A stretch of DNA of 64,000 nt from Beroe forskalii. Its lineage: Eukaryota > Ctenophora > Nuda > Beroida > Beroidae. The notes beneath the pieces were generated by a model that had not been told where the DNA came from, did not search any database, and worked only from the letters and a program-made list of their open reading frames with translations. The stretch is taken from contig WFMF01000004.1 of NCBI GenBank assembly GCA_011033025.1, positions 124,001-188,000 of the forward strand, read 5' to 3'. Made by a program: the position numbers and the translations under genes. Shown one piece after another: positions 12,100 to 22,800 of this stretch; position 1 is the stretch's first letter, and every line of letters starts with the position of its first letter.

Positions 12100-14730
12100 A
12101 ATTACAGAGTTCACCGTACGGAGGCTTCCCTAAACCTGGGATCACCTCTAATCACGGACTCCCCTGTACACTGCTCCCCTTAATCTAGGGGCTCCCCCGA
12201 TTGTCCGGGGCTCACCTCTATACACGGTCTCGCCCGCCAGACTCACCCTATTGCCGGGCTTCACCACCAGGCTCACCGGACCTCGGGCTTCACCAATGCC
12301 TTGGGATAACCCCGATACAGGGGCTCTCACCCGTGGGCTCACCCTTACCTTGGGCTTCGCCACCAGGCTCACCCGATCCTCGGGCTTCACACGGATGTTC
12401 TGGGATAACTTGATACAGGGACTCACCCGTACCAGACTCACCTTATCTTGGGCTTCACCATACCAGGCTCCACCGAACCTCGGGCTTCACTGATGTTCTG
12501 GGCTCACCCTCAAACATGGCATCACCCATACCAGGCTCACCCCTTACATTGGGCTTCACCGTGCCACCTGGCTCCACCTTATCCTGGGCTACACTGATGT
12601 TCTGGGCTATCCCTGAAACATGGGATCACCCATACAGGCTCACCCCTTACCTTGGGCTTCACCGCGGCTCCCACACCTAATCCTAGGCTCCACCACAACT
12701 TGGGCTCACCCTGAAACATGGGATCGCCCATACGAGGCTCACCCTACCTTGGGCTTCACCGTACTTGGCTCACACCTTATCCTGGGCTTCGCCATAGCTT
12801 GGAGGCTCCCCCACTTGTTGCCCCCCTACCAACTCAGGGCTCCCCTATGACAAATCTCCCCATGGCTCCACACCCTGGGATCACCCCAACTCGGGCTCCC
12901 TCATACTTCGGGCTCCCCACCAGCAGAGCTCCCATATACCAATTTGGGCTCCCCCAGACTAACTCGGGCTCCCCCATACTACCTCGGGCTCCCCCATACT
13001 AACTCAGGCTCCCCCATATTAACTCGGGCTCCCCCGTGCAGTACGGGCTCCCCCGTACCAACTTGGGCTCCCCCGTTCTAATCGGGCTCCCCCCATACAA
13101 CTTGGGCTCCCCCCGTGCTGTTCGGGCTCCCCCATACCAACTTGGGCTCCCCGTGCATTCGGGCTCCCCATACCAACAGGCTCCCCCGTGCTGTTCGGGT
13201 TCCCCATACTATGGGCTCCCCCATGCTTTTCGGGCTCCCCCATACCAACCAGGGCTCCCCCGTGCTGTTTGGGCTCCCCATACCAACTTGGGCTCCCCCG
13301 TTCTGTTCGGGCTCCCCATACCAACTTGGGCTCCTCCGTGCTGTTCGGGCTCCCCCATACCAACTTGGGCTACCCATAATAACTTGGGCTCCCCGTGCTG
13401 TTCAGGCTCCCCCATACCAACAGGCTCCCCGTGCTTTCGGGCTCCCCCATACCAACTTGGGCTCCCCGTTCTGTTCGGGCTCCCCATACCAACTTGGGCT
13501 CCCCGCCTCTAATCGGGCTCCCCCATACCAACTTGGGCTCCCCGTGCTGTTCCGGGCTCCCCGTACTAACCCTGGGCTCCCCCCGTGCAGGCTCCCCCAC
13601 ACCAACTTGGGCTCCTCCGTGCTGTTCGGGCTCCCCCATACCAGCAGGCTCCCCCATGCAACTTGGGCCCCATGCTGTTCAGGCTCCCCATACAACTTGG
13701 GCTCCCCCGTGCTTTTCGGGCTCCCCCATACCAACTTGGGCTCCCCCGTTCTTTTCGGGCTCCCCCATACCAACTTGGGCTCCCCCGTTCTAATCGGGCT
13801 CCCCCATACCAACTTGGGCTCCACCGTGCTGTTCGGGCTCCCCCATACTAACTTGGGCTCCCCGTTTAGTACAGGCTCTAACAGGCTCCCCGTTCTAATC
13901 AGGCTCCCCATACTGCTTGGACTCCCCGTTCTGTTTTCAAAGGCTCCCCCGACCCCCATACCAACTTGGGCTCCCCCGTGCTGTTCGGGCTCCCCCATAC
14001 CAACTTGGGCTCCCCCGTGCAGTTTGGGGCTCCCCCATACCAATTTGGGTTTCCCGTGCAGTTCGGGCTCCCCCATACCAATTTGGGCTCCCCTGTACTG
14101 TTCGGGCTCCCCTGTACTGTTCGGGCTCCCCTATACTAACATGGGCTCCCCTGTACTGTTCGGGCTCCCCTATACTAACATGGGCTCCCCCGTGCTGTTC
14201 GGGCTCCCCCATATCGCTCCCCGGCTCCTCCACATACAAACTTGGGCTCCCCCGTAATGTTTGGGCTCCCCATACCAACTTGGGCTCCCTCGTGCTGTTG
14301 TTCAGGCTCCTTATACCAACTTGGGCTCCCCCATGCTGTTCGGGCTCCCCATACAGACTTGGGCTCCTCCGTGCTGTTCGGGCTACCCTATACTAACATG
14401 GGCTCCCCCGTGCTGTTCGGGCTCCCCCATGTTCGGGCTCCCCCCATACCAACTTGGGCTCCCCGTGCTGTTCGGGCTCCCCCATACCAACTCTGGCTCC
14501 CCCATACCAAGTCGGGCTCCCCCGTAATGTTCGAGCTCCCCCATACCAACTCAGACTCCAACACACTGTTAGTGCTGCCGCGTTCAATCTTGGGCATCCA
14601 TGCACTATTTATACTCCCAATGCCTATTTTGGACTTTGGGATCCCCCTTCCTTTCAGTATAAGGGCTCTCTATTTGACTCAGGCTCTCCATCTACGTACG
14701 TCGGCTCTCCACACAGTTTTAAATGAGAAA
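12100..14730 (+). repeat. Left arm: C-rich tandem array, 39-bp inner unit
   Basis: The inner array (about 12960-14560) alternates GGGCTCCCCCATACCAACTT and GGGCTCCCCCGTGCTGTTC. The outer part (12100-12900) has a degenerate 35-45-bp unit around GGGCTTCACC and GGCTCACCC. The arrangement is homogeneous inside and diverged outside, as expected if inner units are refreshed by unequal exchange. Long open frames with Gly-Ser-Pro-Leu repeats across it are by-products of the tandem unit. Confidence 0.9.
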
Positions 14731-14985
14731 CATTATGAATAGTACTAAATCAATGGATTCAATTAAATTAAAAAATTAGAATCAGGAATCCCAATGAATT
14801 AATTCTAAACAGTATTAGGAAATTTGAATAACATGATTATTGACTATTAAGAGAACTTTGGATAATTGATAAAATCTTTGTAAGCGTCACTTCGTGCTTA
14901 GGAAAAGCCCGCCTCTGACACCCCAACAAACCAGTAGATTAGGAAAGGGGCACGAGGGCGAGCCCTTGTTATTCAAATTTTCCAG

Positions 14986-15177
14986 CTCGCAATACCCTGA
15001 AAGCTCTAATTGGGACTGCTCCATGCGGGGCAATATCCTACGTATCAGAGGCCTTTCCGGGTTCACTGTCTGATAGAGAAGAACTTGTGTTATCCAGCAA
15101 AGTCTTGGACCAGGTGGTTCCAGGGGATCTAATTCTGGCCGATAAGGGCTTCTCGGTGCATGACATTTGTCCTGATG
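14986..15177 (+). pseudogene. DDE transposase exon (Harbinger/PIF, DDE_Tnp_4 type), fragment
   Basis: After a clear acceptor (TTTTCCAG at 14985) the frame encodes about 64 residues with the signature of IS5/PIF-Harbinger-like DDE_Tnp_4 domains: a KALIGTAP beta strand, FPGSLSDRE with the conserved Asp, then PGDLILADKGF with the second conserved Asp and Gly-Phe. It ends at a plausible donor (GATG/GTAATT). The N-terminal DNA-binding part and the third catalytic acid were not found, so it is a fragment or one exon of a broken gene. It lies between the inverted arms of the foldback element, which makes it a candidate former driver of that element, or an unrelated passenger. Confidence 0.82.
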
Positions 15178-15279
15178 GTAATTATACGTTAATTTAGGCG
15201 TACCCTTTTTCTATTTTTTCATTCACCTAGTTTGGAACGATTTTTGTCTTCAAAAGCATCAATTTGAGTCCGACCCAAA

Positions 15280-15646
15280 CAGGCCCGAAGCCAGGATTTT
15301 TTTTCCGGGAGGGGTACAGGCCCCTGCCGGGGTTAGGGCAGGCCCCGAAAAATTTAGGGGAAATAAGGATGCTGCAGGATGATTTTTACAATAAAGAAAT
15401 GTACAGGAAATGTACAGGACGATATTTGTCAAAATTAGAGCATCGAAAAAGTACACAATCAAATATAAATGAACTATAACAGTCAGAATAAGATTAAACT
15501 AACTAGTAAACTGCCACTATTTTACCAAGCCAAAGTATATAATTATGATTATCAGTCAAAAACTTTATTCTAACTATTTTTTGAAATGGTAACTTTTCTT
15601 CCGAGGGGCTGCAGCCCCTAAGCCCCCCTCTGTCTGCGGGCCTGCA
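15280..15646. mobile_element. Nested MITE with CAGGCCCG termini
   Basis: Bounded by CAGGCCCG at about 15280 and CGGGCCTG at about 15639-15646, with GC-rich ends (GGGGTACAGGCCCCTGCC on the left, GGGGCTGCAGCCCCTAAGC on the right) and an AT-rich centre. No clear 8-bp duplication was seen at its edges. It lies in the spacer of the foldback element. Confidence 0.5.
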
Positions 15647-15672
15647 CCAAACTATTATTTGAATGTTTATCT

Positions 15673-17745
15673 CATCCCAAGTTGGTATGGGGGAGCCCGA
15701 ACAGAACGGGGAGCCCAAGTGGTATGGGGGAGCCCGAGCAGCACGGGGGAGCCCATGTTAGTATGGGGGAGCCCAAACAGCACAGGGCCCAAATTTTGGT
15801 ATGGGGGAGCCCGAACAGCGCAGGGCCCAAGTTGGTATGGGGCCGAACAGGTTTCAGGGGAGCCCAGGGTTGGTATAGGGCCCAGACAGCACAGGAGCCC
15901 AAGTTGGTATGGGGGGCGAACAGCACGGGGGGCCAAGTTGGTATGGGGGCCCAGACAGCACGGGGAGCCCAAGTTGGTATGGGGAAGCCCGAAAGCACGG
16001 GGAGCCCATGTTAATAAGGGGCCGGCTGGCACAGGGGGCCCAGCAGTGGGGGCAGGCAGGCTACCCAAGTGGCCCAACAAACCGGGGGCCAGGTTGGGGG
16101 AACCCATTGGGGGTGGGCCCGTTGGGAGCCCCCGTGAGGGGCCCAAAAGGGGGGGGCCCAGGGCCCGGGTTTGGGGGGCCAAGGTTTTTGGGGCCAGGCA
16201 ATGGGGGCCCGGGGCCAGTTGGGGGGCCCAACCGGGGGAGCCCAAAAATGGGGGGGCCGGGCCCGAGGCCCAATTTGGGGAGGGGCCCCGGGGGCCCAGG
16301 TTGGGAAAGAAAAGGAAGAGGCTAAAGGGGCCCAAGTTGACCCAGGGGGAGTTTATGAAAAATTGACAAAGCAATGAAACTAAAAGGGAAGGCATGTTAG
16401 TAGGGGAACAGGCCCTTTTGGGGGGGAGCCCAGAAACTGGGGAAGGGAAGGGTGAGGGGGGTGTTAGAAAACCGGGGGAAAAATATGAAGGCTGACAAGG
16501 GGAGTTTTAAAGGGGGGAAGGAAAAGGGGGCCCCGTTGGGTTTGGGGGCCCGAGTGGGGGCCCAGGGGGGGCTGGGTGTATGGAGGGGCCCAGTGGGGGC
16601 CCGAACAGCTGGGGGCCCAGGTTGGTATGGGGGGCCGGGGCTTAGTGTGGGGGCCCAGGGGGGGGCCCGTTGGTATGGGGCCCGAGTTAATGAGGGCCCA
16701 GTTAATGGGGGAGCCTGAGTTAGTATGGGGGCCCTGAGGTTGGGGTATGGGGGAGCCCAAATTAATGAGGGCTGGTTAATATGGGAGCCCAAGTTGGTGT
16801 GGGGCCTAGAGTTGGTATGGGGGCCCCAAATTGATGTATGGGATCCCAGGATTGGTATGGGGCCCAAGTTGGTGTGGGGGAGCCTTGAGTTGGTAGGAGG
16901 CCCAAATAATGGGAGTGGGGGCCCAAGCAAATGGGGGGCGGATGTCATAGGTATTGGTGAGCCCAAACAAGTGGGGGAGCCCAGTATGGGGCCCATGTTT
17001 CAGGGTGAGCCCAAGTTGGTATAGGGGAGCCTAGGGGGGATGATCCAGGGTTGGTGAGAAAGTTACGTGGGTAGTAAAGCCCAAGGTATAGGAGCCTGAG
17101 CCTATATGGGGATCCTGCATGTTTCGAAAGGGCCCAGAACATCAGTGTAGCCCAGGATAAGGTGTGGAGCCAGGTACGGTGAAGCCCAATGTAAGAGTGA
17201 GCCTGGTATGGGTGATGCTAAGGCAAGTTTGAGGGTGAGCCCAGAACATCAGTGAAGCCCGAGGTTCGGAGGAGCCTGGTATGGCGAAGCCCAAGATAAG
17301 GGTGAGTCTGGTACGGGTGAGCCTGTATCAGGTTATCCCAGAACATCCGTGAAGCCCGAGGATCGGGTGAGCCTGGTATGGCGAAGCCCAAGGTAAGGGT
17401 GAGCCTGGTACGGGTGAGCCTTTATCAACATCCCAAGGTTATCCCAAGGGAGCCTGGTATGGCGAAGCCCAAGTTAAGGGTGAGTCTGGTATGGGTGAGC
17501 CCGTGTATGAGGCCCCGGACCGAGTCTGGGGATCCTAGTGTATGAGGTCGGTGGAGACAATCGGGTTAAAGGTGAGTTGGTAGGGAGCAGTGTATAGGGG
17601 AGCTTTCATAGGATAGTTATCCCATGTGTAGGGAAGCTTGGGTGGACTTGGTGAACTCTGTAATTTGTGATACCTAGAATAGGGGGAGCCCTTGTCACCA
17701 AAACGGATACATGGGCTCCCCCTACTTGCCAACCCCATTAATTAA
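15673..17745 (-). repeat. Right arm: G-rich tandem array, inverse of left arm
   Basis: It starts abruptly with the reverse complement of the left-arm inner unit (CCCAAGTTGGTATGGGGGAG) and ends with the reverse complement of the left-arm outer unit and terminus. From about 15800 to 16750 the units are badly disrupted, with long G runs and missing bases, unlike the tidy left arm. That pattern could be real decay or poor consensus through a hairpin. G-run density would allow G-quadruplexes on this strand. Confidence 0.85.
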
Positions 17746-18222
17746 TTAATTTAACTGGGGCTCAAATGATTGTGTTTTTGAGTGGGAGTTTAGTGTTTTT
17801 GTCTTACAGCTTGTTACATAGCAGCACCCAACCAAAACTTGTGCCCATTAGCATAGTAGTATGATAGAAAAAACATTGATCAATGTAAAATAGATGACTG
17901 ATTTGTCCAACTTTTGTTTTCCCAATATGGAGAGGTTTTGGCCTGCAATTTGCTGTTTGTTATGCTAAAGTAGCAGTTTTTCATGTAGTCAAAATGTTCT
18001 GTGCATTCTGTCATATTTTTGCACTTGGTTTGACTTACAGTAATATTCCAATCTTTAAATTAAAAAACTCCAAATTTCAGCCCTGGAATAAACTGTCAAT
18101 CTTTAAGATAAATACATATTAGGTGAAAGTGTTTCCATTTTATTTGTAGTCAATAGATCATGGCTGTCACTATGCAGTGTAATAGATATGAACTAATAGT
18201 ATGATCATGTAATGGAGAAATT
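17746..18222 (+). promoter_or_regulatory. Presumed upstream/5-prime UTR region of the flippase gene
   Basis: Only about 480 bp separate the foldback element from the first recognised flippase codon. No TATA box or initiator could be fixed. An out-of-frame ATG at 18211, twelve bases before the chosen start, begins a frame ending just past the exon 1 donor. Confidence 0.3.
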
Positions 18223-19891
18223 ATGTTCAACCTTGGAGGGCTTAGATCGCTCTTCCAACAAGAAGAAAAGACTGACTCTATTAGACAGGTAATGTGAATT
18301 CATTGTTTCTTCGTAAATTGTGTCTAATTTTGTATAAAATTATATTATTGGGTTATATTGTTAAGCCTCCAGTCTTTTCAGGGATTTTTATGTCTGTAAT
18401 TATCAGATTTTTTTCTAGGTTTACGTTTTCAACCGATATCCAGAAGGGGTGAAGCTACAAACATTTGCTGACAATGCTATTAAGACAAGCAAGGTAAGAA
18501 ATTATTTGTAGAAATGAAGGAGTTATAATGCTGTTTTTAACTCATATTAATATTCTCGTAATTAGGCTTTACTGGGATAAATTGTTCAACTGTTGACTAC
18601 TGAAGATGAATCACCCCAAGCAATTCTACACAATGCATCTTTGGAAACATTGATTATTCTTTCAATTTTCCTTTTCAGTATTTATTCAGTGTAAATAATT
18701 ATATAAATTTCAGTATACACTCCTCAACTTCATTCCAAAGAACCTTTATGAACAGTTCAAAAGAATTGCTAACTTCTATTTCCTCTGTGTTGTGGTTATT
18801 ATGGTAAGTCAAAAGTTATACTGAGTAGCCAGTAGTTGTAATTCTTTCTTCACATCCTATTCATTGATTTTGTTATTCATGGTCTTTAGCATCACTGCTA
18901 TTCATTTAATATAAGCTCTGGTGTGAAATCCTTGTCTTGCCATCCATTTCAGTGTGTAATGAATGAAAATGGCGAAATATTATTAGATTTGAAATTATAG
19001 TTGTCATTGTTAATAAATTTCAGCTCTGCATTGAGACACCTATTGGTCCTGGAACAACAATGATGCCCCTGATAATCGTTGTAACGATTTCTCTTTGCAA
19101 ACAGGTTACAGAATATTGTGATGGTATTAATAAACCGTTTGGTTGATATTGCAGAGGTTTTGTAACATCTGAGAATGATATTCAGAAATTTACACATAAT
19201 ATGAGCAGCATTTGAGCATATTATGTACGTATGTGATACAGACATAACAGCATTATAATTACGTATGTATATGGTGGCTATAATGATTTTTGTTTCTTGG
19301 TGCCTAATCACTTGGTGTCTAATCACTTGGTGTCTAATCACTTGGTGTCTAATCACTTGATGCCTAATCACTTGGTTTTGTAGGGTTACGAGGATTACCA
19401 GCGACACAGGGCAGATAACGAAGTGAATCAGAGAAGAGTTAGTGTTATAAGAAACGGAACATTGCAGCAGACAGCCAGCAGAAATATCAAGGTGAGCATT
19501 TAGTTTTAGACTGATTTATCATCGGGTGTTCATTAACTGCTCATAGAGAATAAGATAATGTTTTTGTGTAACAATTTGGCATCTTATGCCGCCTCCCCCT
19601 TCTTCCGATGTGCCCCTAAAGCACCTAAAGTTGAGAATTACTTGAAATTTTCACGTTTAGAAACGATGATTTATTGATGGCTTCATTATCATGTTTGAGA
19701 ATGATGAATGGGTTACGTAACCTCTCACCATGGGTTTACAAACAAACAAACCCTTCCGTTAGGTCGGTGACGTTGTTAAAATCGAGTGTGAAGAAGAATT
19801 TCCCTGCGACATGATCCTGCTTTCTTCGAGTGATGATGAGGGAAACTGTTTTATTACCACAGCTAACTTGGACGGAGAAACCAACTTGAAG
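18223..19891 (+). CDS. ATP11: Flippase exons 1-6: N-terminus, TM1-2, actuator domain
   Basis: The start ATG at 18223 was chosen because [13 protein letters not shown] leads in phase into [10 protein letters not shown], aligning with the usual 25-30-residue N-terminus of ATP11 proteins. Exon 3 carries [20 protein letters not shown] (TM1 start). Exon 4 is TM2 with [10 protein letters not shown]. Exon 5 begins [15 protein letters not shown]. Exon 6 ends in the actuator loop LDGETNLK, whose Glu drives dephosphorylation. All introns are GT-AG, mostly phase 0. Intron 4 ends in a 15-bp minisatellite just before the exon 5 acceptor. Confidence 0.95.
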
Positions 19892-22800
19892 GTAAATTTA
19901 CTGGGTGTTTCATGTTAACCAATCTCTCGAAGTACACGTCGAAAAATTCTTGTCCAGTTTTCGTCAATCTAAGCGTTTGGCTTATGGTTCAATAGTGTGT
20001 ATCGACCGAAGCTAATGTTCTAACTATTAATCGTGCAGTTATCAACAATTTTCCCTTCTCCTCATTGTTAATTTCACTGATTAGTGCATACACTCCGGTG
20101 AGCCTTATATTCATTCGCAGGAATAATCACAGTCGAAATCTTGTGGTTTTGGTAAAATATGGAGTTGCTTATCATGAACAAATCATATTTGATATCGACT
20201 GAGTCTTATTCTTTAATTGTGTTAATTGACTAGTTGGACTTATTATCAGTCATCCTCACAAATGTGTCCTGTATTTTGGCTCCACATAGAACTTAAATAC
20301 GCTCAAATATGAATATCGCTTTATTTGGTCCACTTTTATTCCCTATCGCTTTGTTTAACCTCCTTTTGTTCTCTAAAGTGTTACATTCAAAATGTCATTT
20401 ACTAAAATTTAAGCCTACTGGATTCCCCATATTGCTAAGTTCCATTGTATCGAACAATGAACATACCACCAAATTCTTGGCGCCTGTTCAAAGCATTTAC
20501 TCATTTACTGCGCAAGTAAACATGGGGATTTAAAGTAAATATGTGTACAATGTCTAGAGTACATGTGCTATTTTCACAAACAACCACATCGAGTTATGTT
20601 GAGTACATGGTATTATTTGTCAAAAAGCTAGCATTAGTCAGGAAGCCACACATCGTGGCCTAATTGCCAATGTCACGTCACCAAACACTGAAAATTAGCA
20701 CTCAAAATCAGAAAAACAAAAACACACTCGAAGTTAGGGACTTGACGCCCGGGGATGTTCAGTAAGTCCCATCCGGCGCAAGGTAGGGCGAGGTTTTGAG
20801 GAAATGGCCGGATTAAGAACTTCCGAATTGGATCGATACGAACTATGGGGCTGTGAATGAAAAGTGCCCTCAACAAATTTACTACCGTAGTCTATGTAGT
20901 ATGTACATTGTACATTGTTCATTTTTTAAAGATTATGAACATTTTACGTGGGAATTTCAACGTGAATATAGGAATAAATAATAAATATCAAAAGTGTGTT
21001 AAGTGTTGTCACGACCTACACACCGCACCCTACTCCCAATACTTCCTCGCCATTTCTGGCGGCGCATATTTAGAACCATCAATGGTTAGGAGTCAGGGCA
21101 CTGCAAGAATTGTCACCCACCGTGTGAAAGCCTGTGATGCCACCAGCCCTATCAAGGCCACTTCAGTCTGTTATCAGCTCTGTTGCCTTTCCACCATTAA
21201 GATAATTTTGATGATATTTAACCCTGGTAATGGGGTGATCGGGTCCTTTTGTCAGTGCTACGGTGTCTTCCTGATCCTTCTAATTTACTGCCAAGAGAGT
21301 GTAGGGCAGTGAAGATGATCAGTGTCTAAATTATTCCCACTGATACTGATAATTTTAATGCTGGAATATGCCAGGAAACAGACACCAAAATACGTGATTG
21401 TGACGTCATTGGGGAAAGTCAATGTTAAATCTTTGATGGCACAAATTTTGAATTTAACGCGCATCACGCTTTATAAAATGGCACAGGGTACACGCTGGTG
21501 AATTTGATTCGTTCGTTACAAAAAGGAGGCATCTGATTGGCGCGCCTCAAAAGTAGGCATTTGATTGGTTCGTTACAAAAGTAGGCGGGCCAATGTTATC
21601 ACTTCACCACCTTAAAACATATATAATTGTCATCATCCTCAAATGTCTGTTTCTATGGAAATATCTTGGCATTGAACGTGTGTGTGTAATTGAAACGTTA
21701 TCTCGGTTATTATGAATCGTTGGAACGAAGGTGCGAAGAAGATTCATATTTACTGTTCATTGTCAAGAGGAATGTGTATTCTAACCCTACACCATGCCAT
21801 TCCTTCACACACACACCTGAAGAAATATTCTTTATTAATTTCTTCTTTGAAACATCAGGAATTTAGGTTTCATTTTCTTGAAGATCCACCTCAATCGTGA
21901 TAGGAATGTGGAAATTCCTTTAATCTTATTTCAAATTTTGCTCTTCTCACTTCCATTTAATTTCAAAATGTTAATGTGTAAGGAAAGTAGGGGAGAGTTT
22001 AAGAGTTTAAGAAGTGAGGTTATAGATGTCATAAAATGAGTAATAAACCTCAGTTCATCACGTAATTGGTGTGCATTAGACCTGCACCAAGCCAAAGCTG
22101 CAAAAGAAATTGTTTCCATCTGACGTGATCGTTTTAGCGATACATTTTGGATTTTGAACGATCAATTTTAAGATATTATTATCCAACCAGCCCTAGCAAT
22201 CGGATATCATAACACTTGTTTCGTCTCTTTTGAATCCCCTGTCTCCTATTTTTAACCTCTTTTTCATCACTCTTTCACCACATTTTCTCCGCTTTCTAAC
22301 CTCTTTTCTCCTACAGATATTGACGTGTCCTGACGAGACTAAGAACCTAGTAACAGTTCAGGAGTTGTACGGACTGGACGCCAGTATTGAGTGCGAACCT
22401 CCTAATGTGGATTTATACAGGTCAGTGCTTTAAAAAAGATATATTTCAGGAAAAATCTATGATGCCAAAGAACAATCTGGAATTGTTCTGTCCTGTTTTT
22501 CCGACTTCAGTGCCGAAAAGGGCGGTGGAGACAGTTTTTGGGTTTTTACCGCGGTAGAGGACAGCTATTTTGGTACCCTACCCAATTAGACAACTAAAAG
22601 TTTTATTTAATTGAGTTTTGGTATTAATTACAGATTCCCCGTCTATTTGGGCCTGATTACCTTGTCTGTACCTATGTCTGTGTCTGTCTGTGTGTTTGTT
22701 TATACGTGTAACTGAGTTACTGCAATTTTGCATTCTATTTTCAATATAGTAAAAGGGCTGCGTTGAGGAGTCTTATTATATACGCACAATATGCATGAAA

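Larger units (their letters stand above)
12030..17745. mobile_element. Foldback-type element, 5.7 kb, repetitive inverted arms
   Basis: The outer ends are inverted copies: TTAATGGGGTTGGCAAGTA at the left and TACTTGCCAACCCCATTAA at the right, continuing into shared ATCACAAATTACAGAGTTCACC-like sequence. Left arm 12030-14730 is C-rich and right arm 15673-17745 is its G-rich complement, both built of tandem units. The outer arms use a diverged unit around GGGCTTCACC; the inner arms use a 39-bp unit. The unequal spacer (14731-15672) holds a DDE transposase exon and a further MITE. Drosophila Foldback and Galileo elements share this plan; membership of any named family is not shown. Flanks are AT-rich (ATTAATTAATTAATTTA on the right), so a target-site duplication cannot be fixed. 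Confidence 0.8.

Noticed and set aside
11508-12183. 196-codon minus-strand frame and several plus frames
   Set aside because: They cross the GGGACAAAT minisatellite and the foldback edge; low-complexity translation only.
13036-14742. Long overlapping open frames (up to 380 codons) rich in Gly-Ser-Pro-Leu on both strands
   Set aside because: They arise from the 39-bp tandem unit of the foldback arm; all frames are open and there is no domain or start context.
15659-17024. Gly/Pro-rich open frames in the G-rich right arm
   Set aside because: Same cause: repeat units and G runs, no coding signature.
20857-21312. 151-codon open frame in flippase intron 6
   Set aside because: No domain, no splice context, irregular composition; consistent with chance or an old repeat.
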